Source: Microplitis mediator (taxonomy: Eukaryota > Arthropoda > Insecta > Hymenoptera > Braconidae). From it: a stretch of 64,000 bases of DNA. This document shows, piece by piece, positions 15,201 through 25,400 of the stretch. The notes under the pieces were generated by a model, which did no database searches, had not been told where the DNA came from, and saw only the letters and a program-made list of their open reading frames with translations. The stretch spans positions 13,866,642 to 13,930,641 of the forward strand of contig NC_079979.1 in NCBI RefSeq assembly GCF_029852145.1, written 5' to 3'. Numbering within the stretch: position 1 is the first letter of the stretch; the number at the start of each line of letters is the position of its first letter. The translations under genes were made by a program, and so were the position numbers.

Positions 15201-18052
15201 GGGACTATTTATGCAGTAAATATTCACTGATTGAAGTACTTTTCACTGATTCGTTTTAAGAGAGTGAAATATTTTGAGGTGTAAATAATAAAATTTTCAC
15301 TACTCGTTATGTTAAATTATAATAGTTTCGAAATATACACAATTGCGCGAGCACACAAGACACCAGCAGGCAGCAAGTCATCAAGTATTGTAATAGTTTA
15401 ACATTTTATACCGTGAAAAATTTCACACCATCGATTTTCACCAAGCTGACCGCGTAAAGACTACTTTTTACAGTACAGTTATCGGAAATTATTTTTATCG
15501 GTGTCTAGCTAATCATTTTTATGATTGAATGAAATTCCTGAATGCGGAGAAAATTGTAAAAAAATTAATATTCCACAGTTTGTTTGTCAAAGATCCAAAT
15601 CATAGGTATTAGAATAGCGATTTTCATCTCATCCGACTTATCAGAGATATTTGTTATGAACTACATATAAAAATTTAGGGATCAGCTTCTATCTAACAAT
15701 TAATATAATTGGATTAAAGTTCTAGTATATGAGAAAAATTATTATCTGGGAATTGTGCAAGCGTGAAAACGTAAGAGGTTGATGATGGTTAATAATGCGC
15801 GAGATGTCGCGGATGTGGGTTACTCTTACCGAAGGTGCTTGTGACCCCGCGAAAAAGCGAGTCGTGAGTTATTTTCTCATCCGCTTTTCTCCTTCTTAGG
15901 AATACTCACGTGGAACAACGGCCACCACATCAACACCAACTTATTCTCATCAATTACTTCAGTCCAAGAAAATTCCCGATGAATATTTAACCACCGAATC
16001 TTCAACTCCTGTCTCAGAATCTAGAGAGGTTGAGAAAGTCGGAAATGTTTTGGCGGCATTTAATTACAATGATTTGGAGCATGAGGGTTCTGCTAGCAGC
16101 CGCGTTGATTTTCCAAGTGTACAGGTAATTTATTCAATTAATAAAATAACAAGTTTATAAATAATTATTTTAATTATCCAATTTTATCTACAGGATGACG
16201 TGTCGTCAAATTCATTAGAGTCATCAGAGTCAAGTTCAATTTCAAGTGACATTAGTTTTAATTCTAATGAAGATGCATCTTGGGAACAACTTCCGGTCTC
16301 AATTTCACCGTTGAGTAATGAACGTGTATACGTTGTTACACCACAGACTGCAGTGAAACCCGTAGCTTTTAATACAAATACTAAAAATAATTCAATTGAA
16401 ATTGAAAAAAATAATACTAAGGAATCAATTAGCAATTCGACGGTACAATTTGAGTCAATTGAGAAATCGTATCAAGTATTACCACAAGCTGTCAATAATC
16501 TTGCTGTTGTGTCAACTGGACCTGCTACAGTACCGCTGTGGGGTATTATGGAGCATGAAGAGTACGCAGGTTTTAATAAAACTTCACCAAAAACTCTGAT
16601 TTTATACTCAGGTCATTCCAAGGTAACTAAAATTTTTTTTTAACGCTAGTACTTAATTATTTCGAATTAATAAAACTTTAAAATAACATTTAATTAAAAC
16701 TAGTTGGTTATTCTTACCAATACAATGCAAAAAAATTACTTTCAATTTATAATAACTCAGAATATATATTTTTTTCTATCGACTTTTTGGCTGTGAAAAA
16801 TATTCTACTCATTTATTTTAAAAAACTTTTTTTTTAATCTCAGCTGCATCTTTCCCGGCTTACGGAAAAGATATAAAAATAGACGGAAAGCTTAATTTTA
16901 TCAAAAAATATCTAAATATATATTTTCAAAATTTTTTTTATTCTCAGTACTTTTTATATTGAACTTAGACCCTGATAGTAATAATTGAAACCGTCTAATC
17001 AAATGGATTAAAAAATTACAAGGTATTGATTTTTGAAAAAAATCACCGGGAAAAAATAATTTGGATTTACGGAGATCAATCTAACTTTTCATTATTTCGA
17101 TCTGTGTCGATCTGCGTAGACCAAAGTTGAAAAAATCAAAATTATCAAACTCCAGAAATTAAAATTTTTTTTTTTCAAAAAAGACTTCAAGATCTCCGGA
17201 AAAAATGAGATTTAAAAAATCGATAAGGTAAAAGCCCCTATACCCACGCAGTACGATTAGTCGCTCACTTTAACTGTTTAATTTCAACTAATAAAATTAT
17301 TACTGATAGATAATTATTTGAGAATCTACATATATTAAAATATGACGTATCAAATTATCTTATAATAGATTATAAATTTAAATTAAATGACTGTTTTCAA
17401 AATCGCGCTCAGCCGGGCATTTTTTCTTTAACGTTCCATTCGTTAGATTAAATTTAGGGTACGTCAAATTTTTTAAGAATTGTTATAACTATATCTTATT
17501 AAATATATTTTTAAAATTCATGAAATTTTATATTATGAAAGAATAAAGTAGTATAATTTATACATTATTTGTCCAAATCAATAAACTTATCATAGTTTAA
17601 TTGATATTGTCTTTGAGCGACTATCGGGCCATGTGTTGATCGAGTAATGGTACATGACAACTTTTAGTGAGCGACTATGGGTACACTCAAGGACCTTATT
17701 TAAAAAATTCAAACTAAAATTTCATTCTAATACTTGAAACTTCAAAAAATAATTGTAAAAAAACAATTTGGTTTTTCATTTTATTTATTAATTTTCATTA
17801 AGTGATTTAATCTCACTCCAATGAAAAGTGAGCGGGTATTAGGGGCTACCTTATGGATTTTTTTTAAATTTAATTTAAAAAATTTATTATTATAATGATA
17901 CAACATATAAGTATAAAATAATTTTTTTTTTATCAATAGAGAGATGAGTAGATATCATTTATCAAATAATATTTTTCACAGCCTAAAGTAAGTTAATGAC
18001 AAAAAATACTAAAAAAAAATTATTGTTTTAGGTGTCCCATGCAAGAAGTTAA
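3280..18052 (+). CDS. secreted Pro/Ser/Glu-rich protein, function unknown
   Basis: Exons: 3280-3306 (proposed), 10393-10853, 11742-13044, 13111-13518, 15900-16124, 16194-16622, 18032-18052 (stop). All joins are GT-AG, phases agree, and the total is 957 residues. Exon 2 opens with a hydrophobic stretch (GLTYLILFTYITNVTS) that lacks its own Met. The proposed first exon adds MIMPLSLPL in frame and together they make a good signal peptide. Residues about 40-163 are proline-rich. A conserved-looking CDPCNTLPWIPI patch lies at about 192-203. A Ser/Gln/Asn-rich low-complexity middle follows, then a Glu-rich block at about 643-695. The C-terminus is compact, with WGIMEHEEYAGF before a 6-codon last exon. 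No enzymatic domain recognised. An extracellular-matrix, cuticle or salivary-type role is possible but unsupported. Exons 2 to 7 are firm; exon 1 is inference across a 7-kb intron. Confidence 0.75.
4062..4550 (-). repeat. dispersed repeat family R1, copy 1
   Basis: Minus-strand copy of a family whose 3' end reads ttcttagcgggaa followed by A-rich DNA. Shared internal marks are a stretch around tcctaggacctcaaaacg and a stretch about accgattttgatggttg. Other copies lie at 5930-6415, 9690-10350, 32971-33240 and 60160-60445. The constant 3' end and variable 5' extent suggest a retroposon-like element, but I cannot classify it. Confidence 0.7.
5930..6415 (+). repeat. dispersed repeat family R1, copy 2
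   Basis: Contains the family marks cctaggacctcaaaacgtcg and the 3' end ttcttagcgagaagttaaaa. It carries the CA microsatellite at 6203-6269. It lies within the large first intron of the plus-strand secreted-protein gene. Confidence 0.75.
6203..6269. repeat. (CA)n microsatellite
   Basis: About 33 uninterrupted CA units inside R1 copy 2, at the point where other R1 copies carry shorter CA or ACAT runs (10161-10199; 60250-60290). The dinucleotide run is therefore probably seeded by the repeat itself. Confidence 0.97.
6937..7230 (+). pseudogene. decayed 97-codon reading frame, unknown origin
   Basis: Reading from ATG 6937 to TAA 7228-7230 gives 97 codons with a single in-frame TAG at 7045-7047. 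Composition is protein-like (MPKSICVAEFEAFCDIVV at the start, EVANELANALAIDMMATT later) and unlike the AT-rich surroundings. A run of T precedes it. The family is not recognised. It could be a relic of a transposon or a retroposed or integrated gene. The stop makes it non-functional unless it is read through or mis-assembled. Confidence 0.45.
7330..8000 (+). repeat. dispersed repeat family R3, copy 1
   Basis: Shares ttcttaccagggacactaca and a long colinear tract with 58780-59400, including cttttctcccaaga and several poly-A runs. A partial copy lies at 28690-28990. No coding potential. The most complete copy (58780-59770) ends in an inverted tail, so this is probably an inverted-repeat transposon. 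Confidence 0.65.
8694..8880. repeat. TGTTAAATTAACA word cluster
   Basis: A cluster of the self-complementary word tgttaaattaaca and variants in both orientations, next to a ttttccgtgta end (reverse complement tacacggaaaa) resembling other elements here. The second end is not clear, so the boundaries are approximate. Confidence 0.4.
9690..10350 (+). repeat. dispersed repeat family R1, copy 3 (longest)
   Basis: Longest copy of the family. It has the caacgatatctctcaaacga tract that also appears inverted in copy 1, then cctaggacctcaaaacgtcg and the 3' end ttcttagcggaaagttaaaa. It ends about 40 bp before the acceptor of exon 2 of the plus-strand gene. A tetranucleotide microsatellite of gtac/atac units sits at 10161-10199. 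Confidence 0.75.
11130..11393. mobile_element. pogo-like MITE
   Basis: Ends cagtcgaatcccattaactc and the inverse of taatggaattcgattg, with TA just right of the right end. CAGTCGAA plus TA insertion is typical of pogo-type (Tc1/mariner superfamily) miniature elements. About 264 bp in intron 2 of the secreted-protein gene. Related ends bound the element at 48511-49568. Confidence 0.7.
13823..14055. mobile_element. TAGGGTAGAGGTACC MITE, copy 1
   Basis: Left end tagggtagaggtacc and right end ggtacctctactcta are inverted repeats. 13823-14055 aligns throughout with 51804-52030, so this is a defined dispersed element of about 230 bp. It lies in an intron of the secreted-protein gene. Confidence 0.8.
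14150..14640. repeat. AAGTCGAAAAAGTC word cluster
   Basis: Repeated variants of aagtcgaaaaagtcaaaact and their inverses (gacttggtt, gacttattcgactt) fill about 490 bp. Clear external ends are not visible. It resembles the word-filled foldback elements elsewhere in the window. Confidence 0.45.
14914..15056. mobile_element. AGTGAATATTCACT foldback, copy 1
   Basis: Ends ttttaaaagtgaatc and gattcacttttaaagag are inverted, and the centre carries aatattcactaattgctagt and its complement. Same family as 15104-15264 and 24283-24446. Confidence 0.7.
15104..15264. mobile_element. AGTGAATATTCACT foldback, copy 2
   Basis: Ends ctctcttaaaatgaatcagt and the inverse at 15248-15264. Its core palindrome around 15166-15208 pairs cccaagtatatcactaattc with gatatacttggga. 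The internal word is cagtgaatattcactg. Confidence 0.75.
17223..17854. mobile_element. inverted-repeat element, AGGTAAAAGCCCCTA ends
   Basis: Ends ataaggtaaaagcccctata and inverse ggtattaggggctaccttat bound about 630 bp that also contains two gagcgactat-type copies. It lies in the last intron (16623-18031) of the secreted-protein gene. No coding content. Confidence 0.7.
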
Positions 18053-19413
18053 TGAGTGTGAGGTAATGCGTGTTTCTATAGACTGCCAAAATATAAATAT
18101 TTATCTTACGCGTTTAGTTATTTAAGTTTTTATAATTATTCCTAGAATTAATAAATAAATTAATAATTAATTTAAAATTAAGCTCAATAATCAAGACCGT
18201 TGACGAGACTGATATTTATTAAATTACTCTCGTCGAGTGATACGGTCACGGCCAGTTTTGAGTCCTCATTAATTACAACCTGTAATTAATTTTTTTTTAA
18301 ATAAATAAAAAAAAACAGCGACTGAATTTTAAATTATTTTAAAAGTTCTAAGACGTGCATATGCATTTAAACGAGCCAATAATGTAAGCAAATAGAAAAA
18401 AAAATAATTTGAATAATTTGAACGTGAAGAGAAAAAATTTACAGTATTTAAATAAAATTTCTTTTATAAAAATAATACAACAGTGATTTGGCTTTCACTG
18501 ATTTAACGAAATCATTGGATTGATGCCAAAACTTTTTATTATTTTTTTAAACAATAAATATTTATAAAGACAAGAGAAATTGTTTTTTGTTACATTCGAA
18601 GTACGAATTTTTATATACGCGTTGTATATAAAGAAAAAACTTTTTTTTTTTAATTTAGAATTTAGAGAATTAAGTATAAGAATGTTATGAGTGCGAATGT
18701 AGCAGACATCAGACAAATTTAAAATTATAAATAATAAAAATAATATTTATAAAAAATACACTTATTAATTTTAAAATTTTTCAAATGCGCATTTTTTAAA
18801 AATTTTATTTTATTAATTACTTACTCTATTTATAAATAATTTAAAATTTGTCTGATGTCTGCTACACTTACACTCATAGAATGTTTTATTTTCGGGGTCG
18901 ATGATTTTTCGAGAGAAAAAAAAGAAAAGAAATAAAAGGCTATTAAACTTGACATGGAGTCATGAACCGTGTGAATAACGTTAATGCCGGATGGAAGAGT
19001 GTGGAAAAGCGTTTCCATTGTTTGGTGATACTGTCGTGGATTACTCAGTGGCTGGTTCCATAACAAGACACGCTGCTCTATATGTATATATAATATACAT
19101 ACATTTATATACATTGTCGTCATCGAGTAAAAAGATAATAAAGAGAGCAAATAAAAGTCGTGATCTCATGAGTAATTAAAAAAATGAGTTACAAGTTACA
19201 GAGTAAAGAGTAAAATAGAGAATAGAGATGAAACAAGGACGCGACCTTAATGAGGAAGCGAATGTGCGAACGGTGAAATTAAATTTATATTATTTATTTT
19301 TTAACATTAACTTATAAACTATTTATTTATTCATTAAATAAGTACTATAATAATTAGAATTTTATAAATAAATTATTTTATTATTTCGAGGATAATAATT
19401 AATACTTAAAAAT
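18053..19413. other. convergent intergenic region
   Basis: Lies between the stop of the plus-strand secreted-protein gene and the stop of minus-strand MCT-A, so it should hold both 3' UTRs. It contains a near-perfect inverted repeat at 18687-18878 and AATAAA motifs in both directions. No coding exon seen. Confidence 0.6.
18687..18878. repeat. inverted repeat downstream of secreted-protein gene
   Basis: Arms of about 47 nt (18687-18733 and 18831-18878) share tgtagcagacatcagacaaa and its inverse with few mismatches, around a 97-bp AT-rich loop. Because it lies about 640 bp past the stop codon, a transcript could fold into a long stem. It could equally be a MITE. Confidence 0.8.
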
Positions 19414-22400
19414 TTATTTATGAGTATTTAAGTCACAGTCAACGGCTTTGTATTCTTTATTTTTTCCTTTGGCTCTTCGATGGTTTATAAACATTTCTGT
19501 TGACCACATTACTATTGTCACAGCTGACATTATGTTTATTAAGATTATACATAGAACATAATTACCTTTGGCTTCACGAATTATTCCTGCAATAATTAAG
19601 CCGTTATTTTAATTGTTTGAGTATTTTACTTTTTTATTTTTGTATATACTGCGTTACTAATTCTAAAAGGACGAATATTTTTATTCGCCCTTTTGGTTCT
19701 AGGGAACTTCCTAAAGCCAAAAGGGCGTACGATTTTTTTTTTTTATGTCAATTGTTATGATACTGAAGCTAGCCGACGTCTAGTAATTTTTGAATTTTTT
19801 TTAAATCGATAAATAATAAAAAAAAAATATTTTAAAAAATTGCACTTATAGTTTTTTAAATTTTCTATATGTGCATTAGGGTGAGCCAAAAAAAACAACC
19901 TATCGAATTTATGTCTTAAAAAGGACCTATATATCGAGAAAAAAATGCTCCCATTGGGCAAAATTTTTAGCTCAATTTTAAAAGGTGTCGGTAGCCATTT
20001 GAAATTTCCCATTTAAATAACATGCAAAAAAATTGTTTTTGATTAAAAATATTATAACTTTTGAACCGAGTGAGATAAAAATTCGGCTCTAGAATATTCT
20101 TGTAGGGCATTAAATTTCTTAAAAGAAAGTCCTGGGAGCCGAATTTGTAAACTTGATATTTCGTATACTAACAGGCCATCAAAGTCTAGAGTAAACAGAA
20201 TCATACAAATTTGAGGCTTTATCATTAAAAATATCAATACTACGAGAAAATTTGTTCTACATGTAGTGCAATGAAATCACCAACAATATCCACGTTGTAA
20301 CAAATAATATTTTGTTATTGATCACAATGAAAGAAAAGTATTTGGAAAATCCAAATAAAGCCTTAAATTTGTATGATTCTGTTTACTCTAGACTTTGATA
20401 GCCTGTTAGTATACGAAATATCAAGTTTACAAATTCGGCTCCCAGGACTTTCTTTTAAGAAATTTAATGCCCTACAAGAATATTCTAGAGCCGAATTTTT
20501 ATCTCACTCGGTTCAAAAGTTATAATATTTTTAATCAAAAACAATTTTTTTGCATGTTATTTAAATGGTAAATTTCAAATGGCTACCGACACCTTTTAAA
20601 ATTGAGCTGAAAATTTTGTCCAATGGGAGAATTTTTTTCTCGATATATAGGTCCTTTTTAAGACGTAAATTTGATAGGTTGGTTTTTTTGGCTCACCCTA
20701 ATGGTCCGGCTTTACTATGACACCATAGCATTTCAAAAAAAGAATGATTTCTCCGTGTAACGCAATAAAAACGAATAGTGATTTATAGTAATACTTTACC
20801 TAAGACAGGACTAAGTGCGCCAATAATAATGCCGTTAACGAAAATTTGAATTCCTGTAGCGTGGGCAAGTCTTTCAATGGGCACGTAACTAGGAACCACG
20901 AGAGACATAAAAACAGATCGTGACCCTTTGGCGAAGCCTATTCCAATCGCCATTAATATTATGGCAGTAAAGTCGGAGCTTAATGTTATTACTGGAATAT
21001 TTTAGAATTTTTGTGAGAATACTTTTATATAATTATTATTTTTTATAATACACACCGCTATCATTAGAAATAATTTAAATTAATATTTTATTGTTAATTC
21101 TTATCAGGTATTTTATTGATGTTTTTAAGGCATAAAATTTTATTACGATAATCATAAAGTTGGTGATAATATTTTTTAATCTCACGATAAATTTATTTCT
21201 AATAATAAAGATAGTTAATTATTTCTTTAAATTGTAGACTAAAATTTTAGAATTAAATAATTATTTTTATATTTTTATTTCCGTAATAAATATTTAAAAC
21301 AAATTTATTTAATTAAAAAAAAAAATTTTTGCCTAATTTGAAGTTTTTAAGAAAAATAAATTAAGAAGTAAAATAATCAGAAAATTTTTATATTTTATTT
21401 TTAAATAATTTTAAAATTGAAGTTTATTTAGAAATTTCGAATCATAAATTGAAATTTTAATAAATAATTAATTATTTTAATTCCTGATATAGAGAAAAAA
21501 CTTTAAATGTGATTTAAATTATTCAAAAGTTAGCGGTAGTTTTAATAAAAAAAAAAAGTATATTATTAATTTACTTGATCTGCTGAGAATGAGCATCACC
21601 AAGCTGACGAGATACATTTTTCTAGGAGTTTGTCTAAGCCATTCAGCAATAAACGGAGAAACTCCTCGCATCAATAAATCAATAGTAGCCATAGTGCTCA
21701 TAGCACCAGCAATTTGTACTTTTGTAAATTTATTTTCGTTTAATATAAAGGGCATTAACATTGCGAAGTTTATTTCCGCAAAGGCAGCTATCGACAAACC
21801 GAGCATCAAGTTGACGTAAATCGGGTCGCAGAGCAAACTCAAGTCGAACAAATCAACGATTCTACGTAGAACGCGGGTCAAACGAGCACAATGTCCACCT
21901 CCTGACTTTCCCGATTGTTCAACTTTTGATCTGAAATTATAATTATTATCACTCCTGCATTCTTCACTTACTTTATTCATTTATTTTTAAATTCAATGCA
22001 TACACTGAAAAAATAAAATTTGCTATCATAACAAAAATCAGGACTATGCAGCTATTTGTTATGATAACAAAACCATCTTGGTTAACGCAACGAAGTGACA
22101 TTTGTTGTGGTAAGTAAAGTGAAGTTGCTGTTGTGACAAATGATATGTATTGCGGAAAAATTTTTCGAATACGCATAGAATTTTGCGCTTTAATTAGGAA
22201 AACAATATCATTAAGAATTACTAATTTTGCAAGAATTAGTAAATAAGTAAAAAAGTAACTCAAAAAACTTTGTTCACAATTATTATCTGGAAAATAACTA
22301 TCTGTCCAAATTGGGCCAAGCATCACGTTCACAACTATGACCAATACAGACTATCAACCTTAGTAAGGTACTAGATGGAAAAAAAAGTTTATTGGAACCA

Positions 22401-25400
22401 GGAATTTTTCAGATAGATCTGAGTTGTTTTAGAACAGAAAGAAATTTCTAAGATAAGAAAAATTTCTTGACTCGGCAAAATTTTACTTCACCTAAGATAT
22501 TATCGCTTCTTGATATATTCTCTTGAGTCAAAAAAATCATTTCTTCAAGGCGCCCTTAGCTATACTTCAACATATTGGTATATTTTTCAAAATATATAGC
22601 GTTTAATATTTTAACCATAATTTACAAACGCAATTTATGTCAAAAATAAGAAACTCGTGATAAATTCTTAATGATATTGTTCACCTAATCAAAGCACAGA
22701 GTTCTATCTATGCGTGTTCGAAAAATTTTTCCTCAACACATATCATTTGTTACAACAGCGACTTCACTTTACTTACCACAACAAATGTCACTTCGTTGCG
22801 TTAACCAAGATAGTTTTGTTATTATAACAAATCGCTGCTTAGTCTTGATTTTTGTTATGATAGCAAATTTTTTTTTTCAGTGCATCTTACTCATTTATTT
22901 TATCTTTTAATCCTCTTTCTTCATCAGTGTTATTTAATTCTTTTCCATTTATTTTTAAGTTGTCTTCATTGTTATCTTGTAAATTATCTATTGACACCGT
23001 TCCATAAATCATCGATTCGTCGAAAATCAGTGGACAACTTCCCAAATTAATTGAATTTAAACTTTTTCCTTAAGTAAAATTTTTAAAAATTAAAAAGAAA
23101 AGTCTTATTTTAAATAAATAATAATTAATTATTTTACCTGATGTCCACCATTTGTAAGAATGTTCTTTAATTGAATTTTTTTCTTTACCAGCTTCAAGAA
23201 TATCATAAGCTGATTGTGAATGATAAATACTTCGTCTGCGGCTTGTCGTAACTGTTTAACTTCATTTAATTAATGTCAGATAATTTAAAATTTTACTTAA
23301 ATAAATTGCTAAGGGGCTGTACTTAATCTACGTAATCTATTTAGTCGGGTCACTTTTTGACTACCACTCTCTTTATGTAACAAATCGTTTCAAAATATTA
23401 ACCCCCTCACCCAACCCTATATTGTACATAATTTTTTTTATTCTCGGAAATTTCAAATCATCATGTTTAAATTACTTTCATAATTATTGAGCTACAAACG
23501 ACAGTAATACAAATCTATAGAGGATTAAAAAAAGTTAAGTATTGTCATGATATATTTACTTAATATTAAAGTCAATTATATTTAAGTATAGACAAATTCT
23601 GGTGCGCCAAATTTCATTAAAGTTTTTTTTAATGAACTATTATCAAATTCCATATTTACTTTGATAAATTTCGTATACAAAATGTATGCAGACATTAACA
23701 CAAGCCTCATAACAAATTGGTTTGACTCCCCCTACCCTTAAATTCGTTACGTATTTTAAGCGCAGCCCTTAAGAAATTTTTATTAATAGATATAATAATA
23801 ATAACAATTTTAAAAAATTTTAATTACCCGATTGTCCAATAGTCAAATTTTCGGTCTCACAAATTTCCAAAGACTGAGAGTCTTTATTGTCGATGTTCAA
23901 ATTTGAAATACTTATTGTGCGTTTTAGCTCATAGTTATTAGATCCAATGTCCACTTTAACTGTTTCTAAGCTCATGTTTTTAGTTTTTGATTCGATTATT
24001 TTTGTTTTATCATCTGGTTTATCTGTGAAAATTAATGAGATTACATCGCGTTACTAATATCAAAAAGACATAATTTTATACAGTTTTTTTTTCATCACCA
24101 ATCGTTTGGTAGACTTATTTTGAAGCTAAAAATTGAAAAAAATAAGATTTGATAGTAAAAAAGGCGCTTAACTTAAATTATATATACGTCCTTTTAGCTT
24201 TCAAATTTTGCTTTAAAGTAAGTCCCCAAAACGATTGGTAATAGAGAAAAATTATAAGCGTTTTGGCTTTAGGAAGCTCTCTACTCTTTAAAAATGAATT
24301 AATAAAATTCACTACGAATCAGTGGATAGTCACTATTTCTACAGCTATAAATATACCACTGATTCAACCAGTGGTATACTTATAGCTGGTTCCCAGTGAA
24401 TATTCACGAATTCGACGTAAATTTCACTGATTCATTTTTAAAGAGTAAAGCCGAAAGGTCGTATAAAAACATGTCCTTTTGGAATTAGTAATGCAAAATG
24501 ATTAATTGATTTTTATTAATTTTATTTTTTTTCATTTGAATAACAGACTTTTATGATTCACCTTCATTATCTTTGGGTTCAATCACCGCATGTTTAGCAT
24601 GCCACTTTACAGGTTGTAATAATAATGCTGCCATTAATGCATGCATTGTTATTGCTCCAAGAATAATTATTGTTCCCTATAAAAAAAAATGGATAGTTTT
24701 TTTTTAATGTCAAATAATATTTAACTATAAAAAATTTAGATAAATTAAAGAGACTAAATTTTTTTTTAATTTTTAAACGAAAAATAAAATAGTAAAGGAC
24801 AGAAAATAAATTTAATAAAAATTACCATGAACTGGAATCGAACTATCAGCCTTCTATCTATGCAGATATTAGTCAAGTTCCGATACTTGATCAATTTTTT
24901 ATAGTGATTTAGGGTAAAAATGTTTATATTTTACAGTAATTTATTTTTTTTAATTATATTATTTTCAAAAGATCTTTGGAAAATTTTTAATTTATTTTTC
25001 ACTTTCAAAAAAAAAAAAAAAAGAATAATTGTTTGAGTAAAATAAAGTTTATTGAATAATAGTTATTAATAAATATATTAAGTAAATAATTTAATTAAAC
25101 ATGACCCAAATTGATCATTACAGAGGTCAATTTTTATTGCAATTATTTTTGAATAGAAAAATAAATGAAAATACCTGAGGTGAATATATATATAAGAGTA
25201 ATGTTATCAATTGTGGCATTAGTATTGGGCCAAAACCAGTAATAGTCATCGCTAGTCCCATAGCACGTCCTCGTTTTTCAAGAAAATATGTATTCACTGC
25301 TAATGAAAATGATGCCATTGATAAACCGACTCCTAAAGCTGTATAAGTATTTAAGTTAAAAATTTTTGAATAACAGTAAAAAAATAAAAATAAATACTCA

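Noticed and set aside
20052..20237. Open frame with a hydrophobic N-terminus
   Set aside because: Mirror-image frames occur in both arms of R7 and again at 29231-29422; explained by the repeat.
22710..22910. Frame related to the one at 21973-22344
   Set aside because: Both are the inverted arms of the element at 22004-22882, not paralogous genes.
24826..24895. tRNA-like ggaatcgaactatcag near MCT-A exon 4
   Set aside because: A box-B-like motif only; no convincing D arm or acceptor stem.
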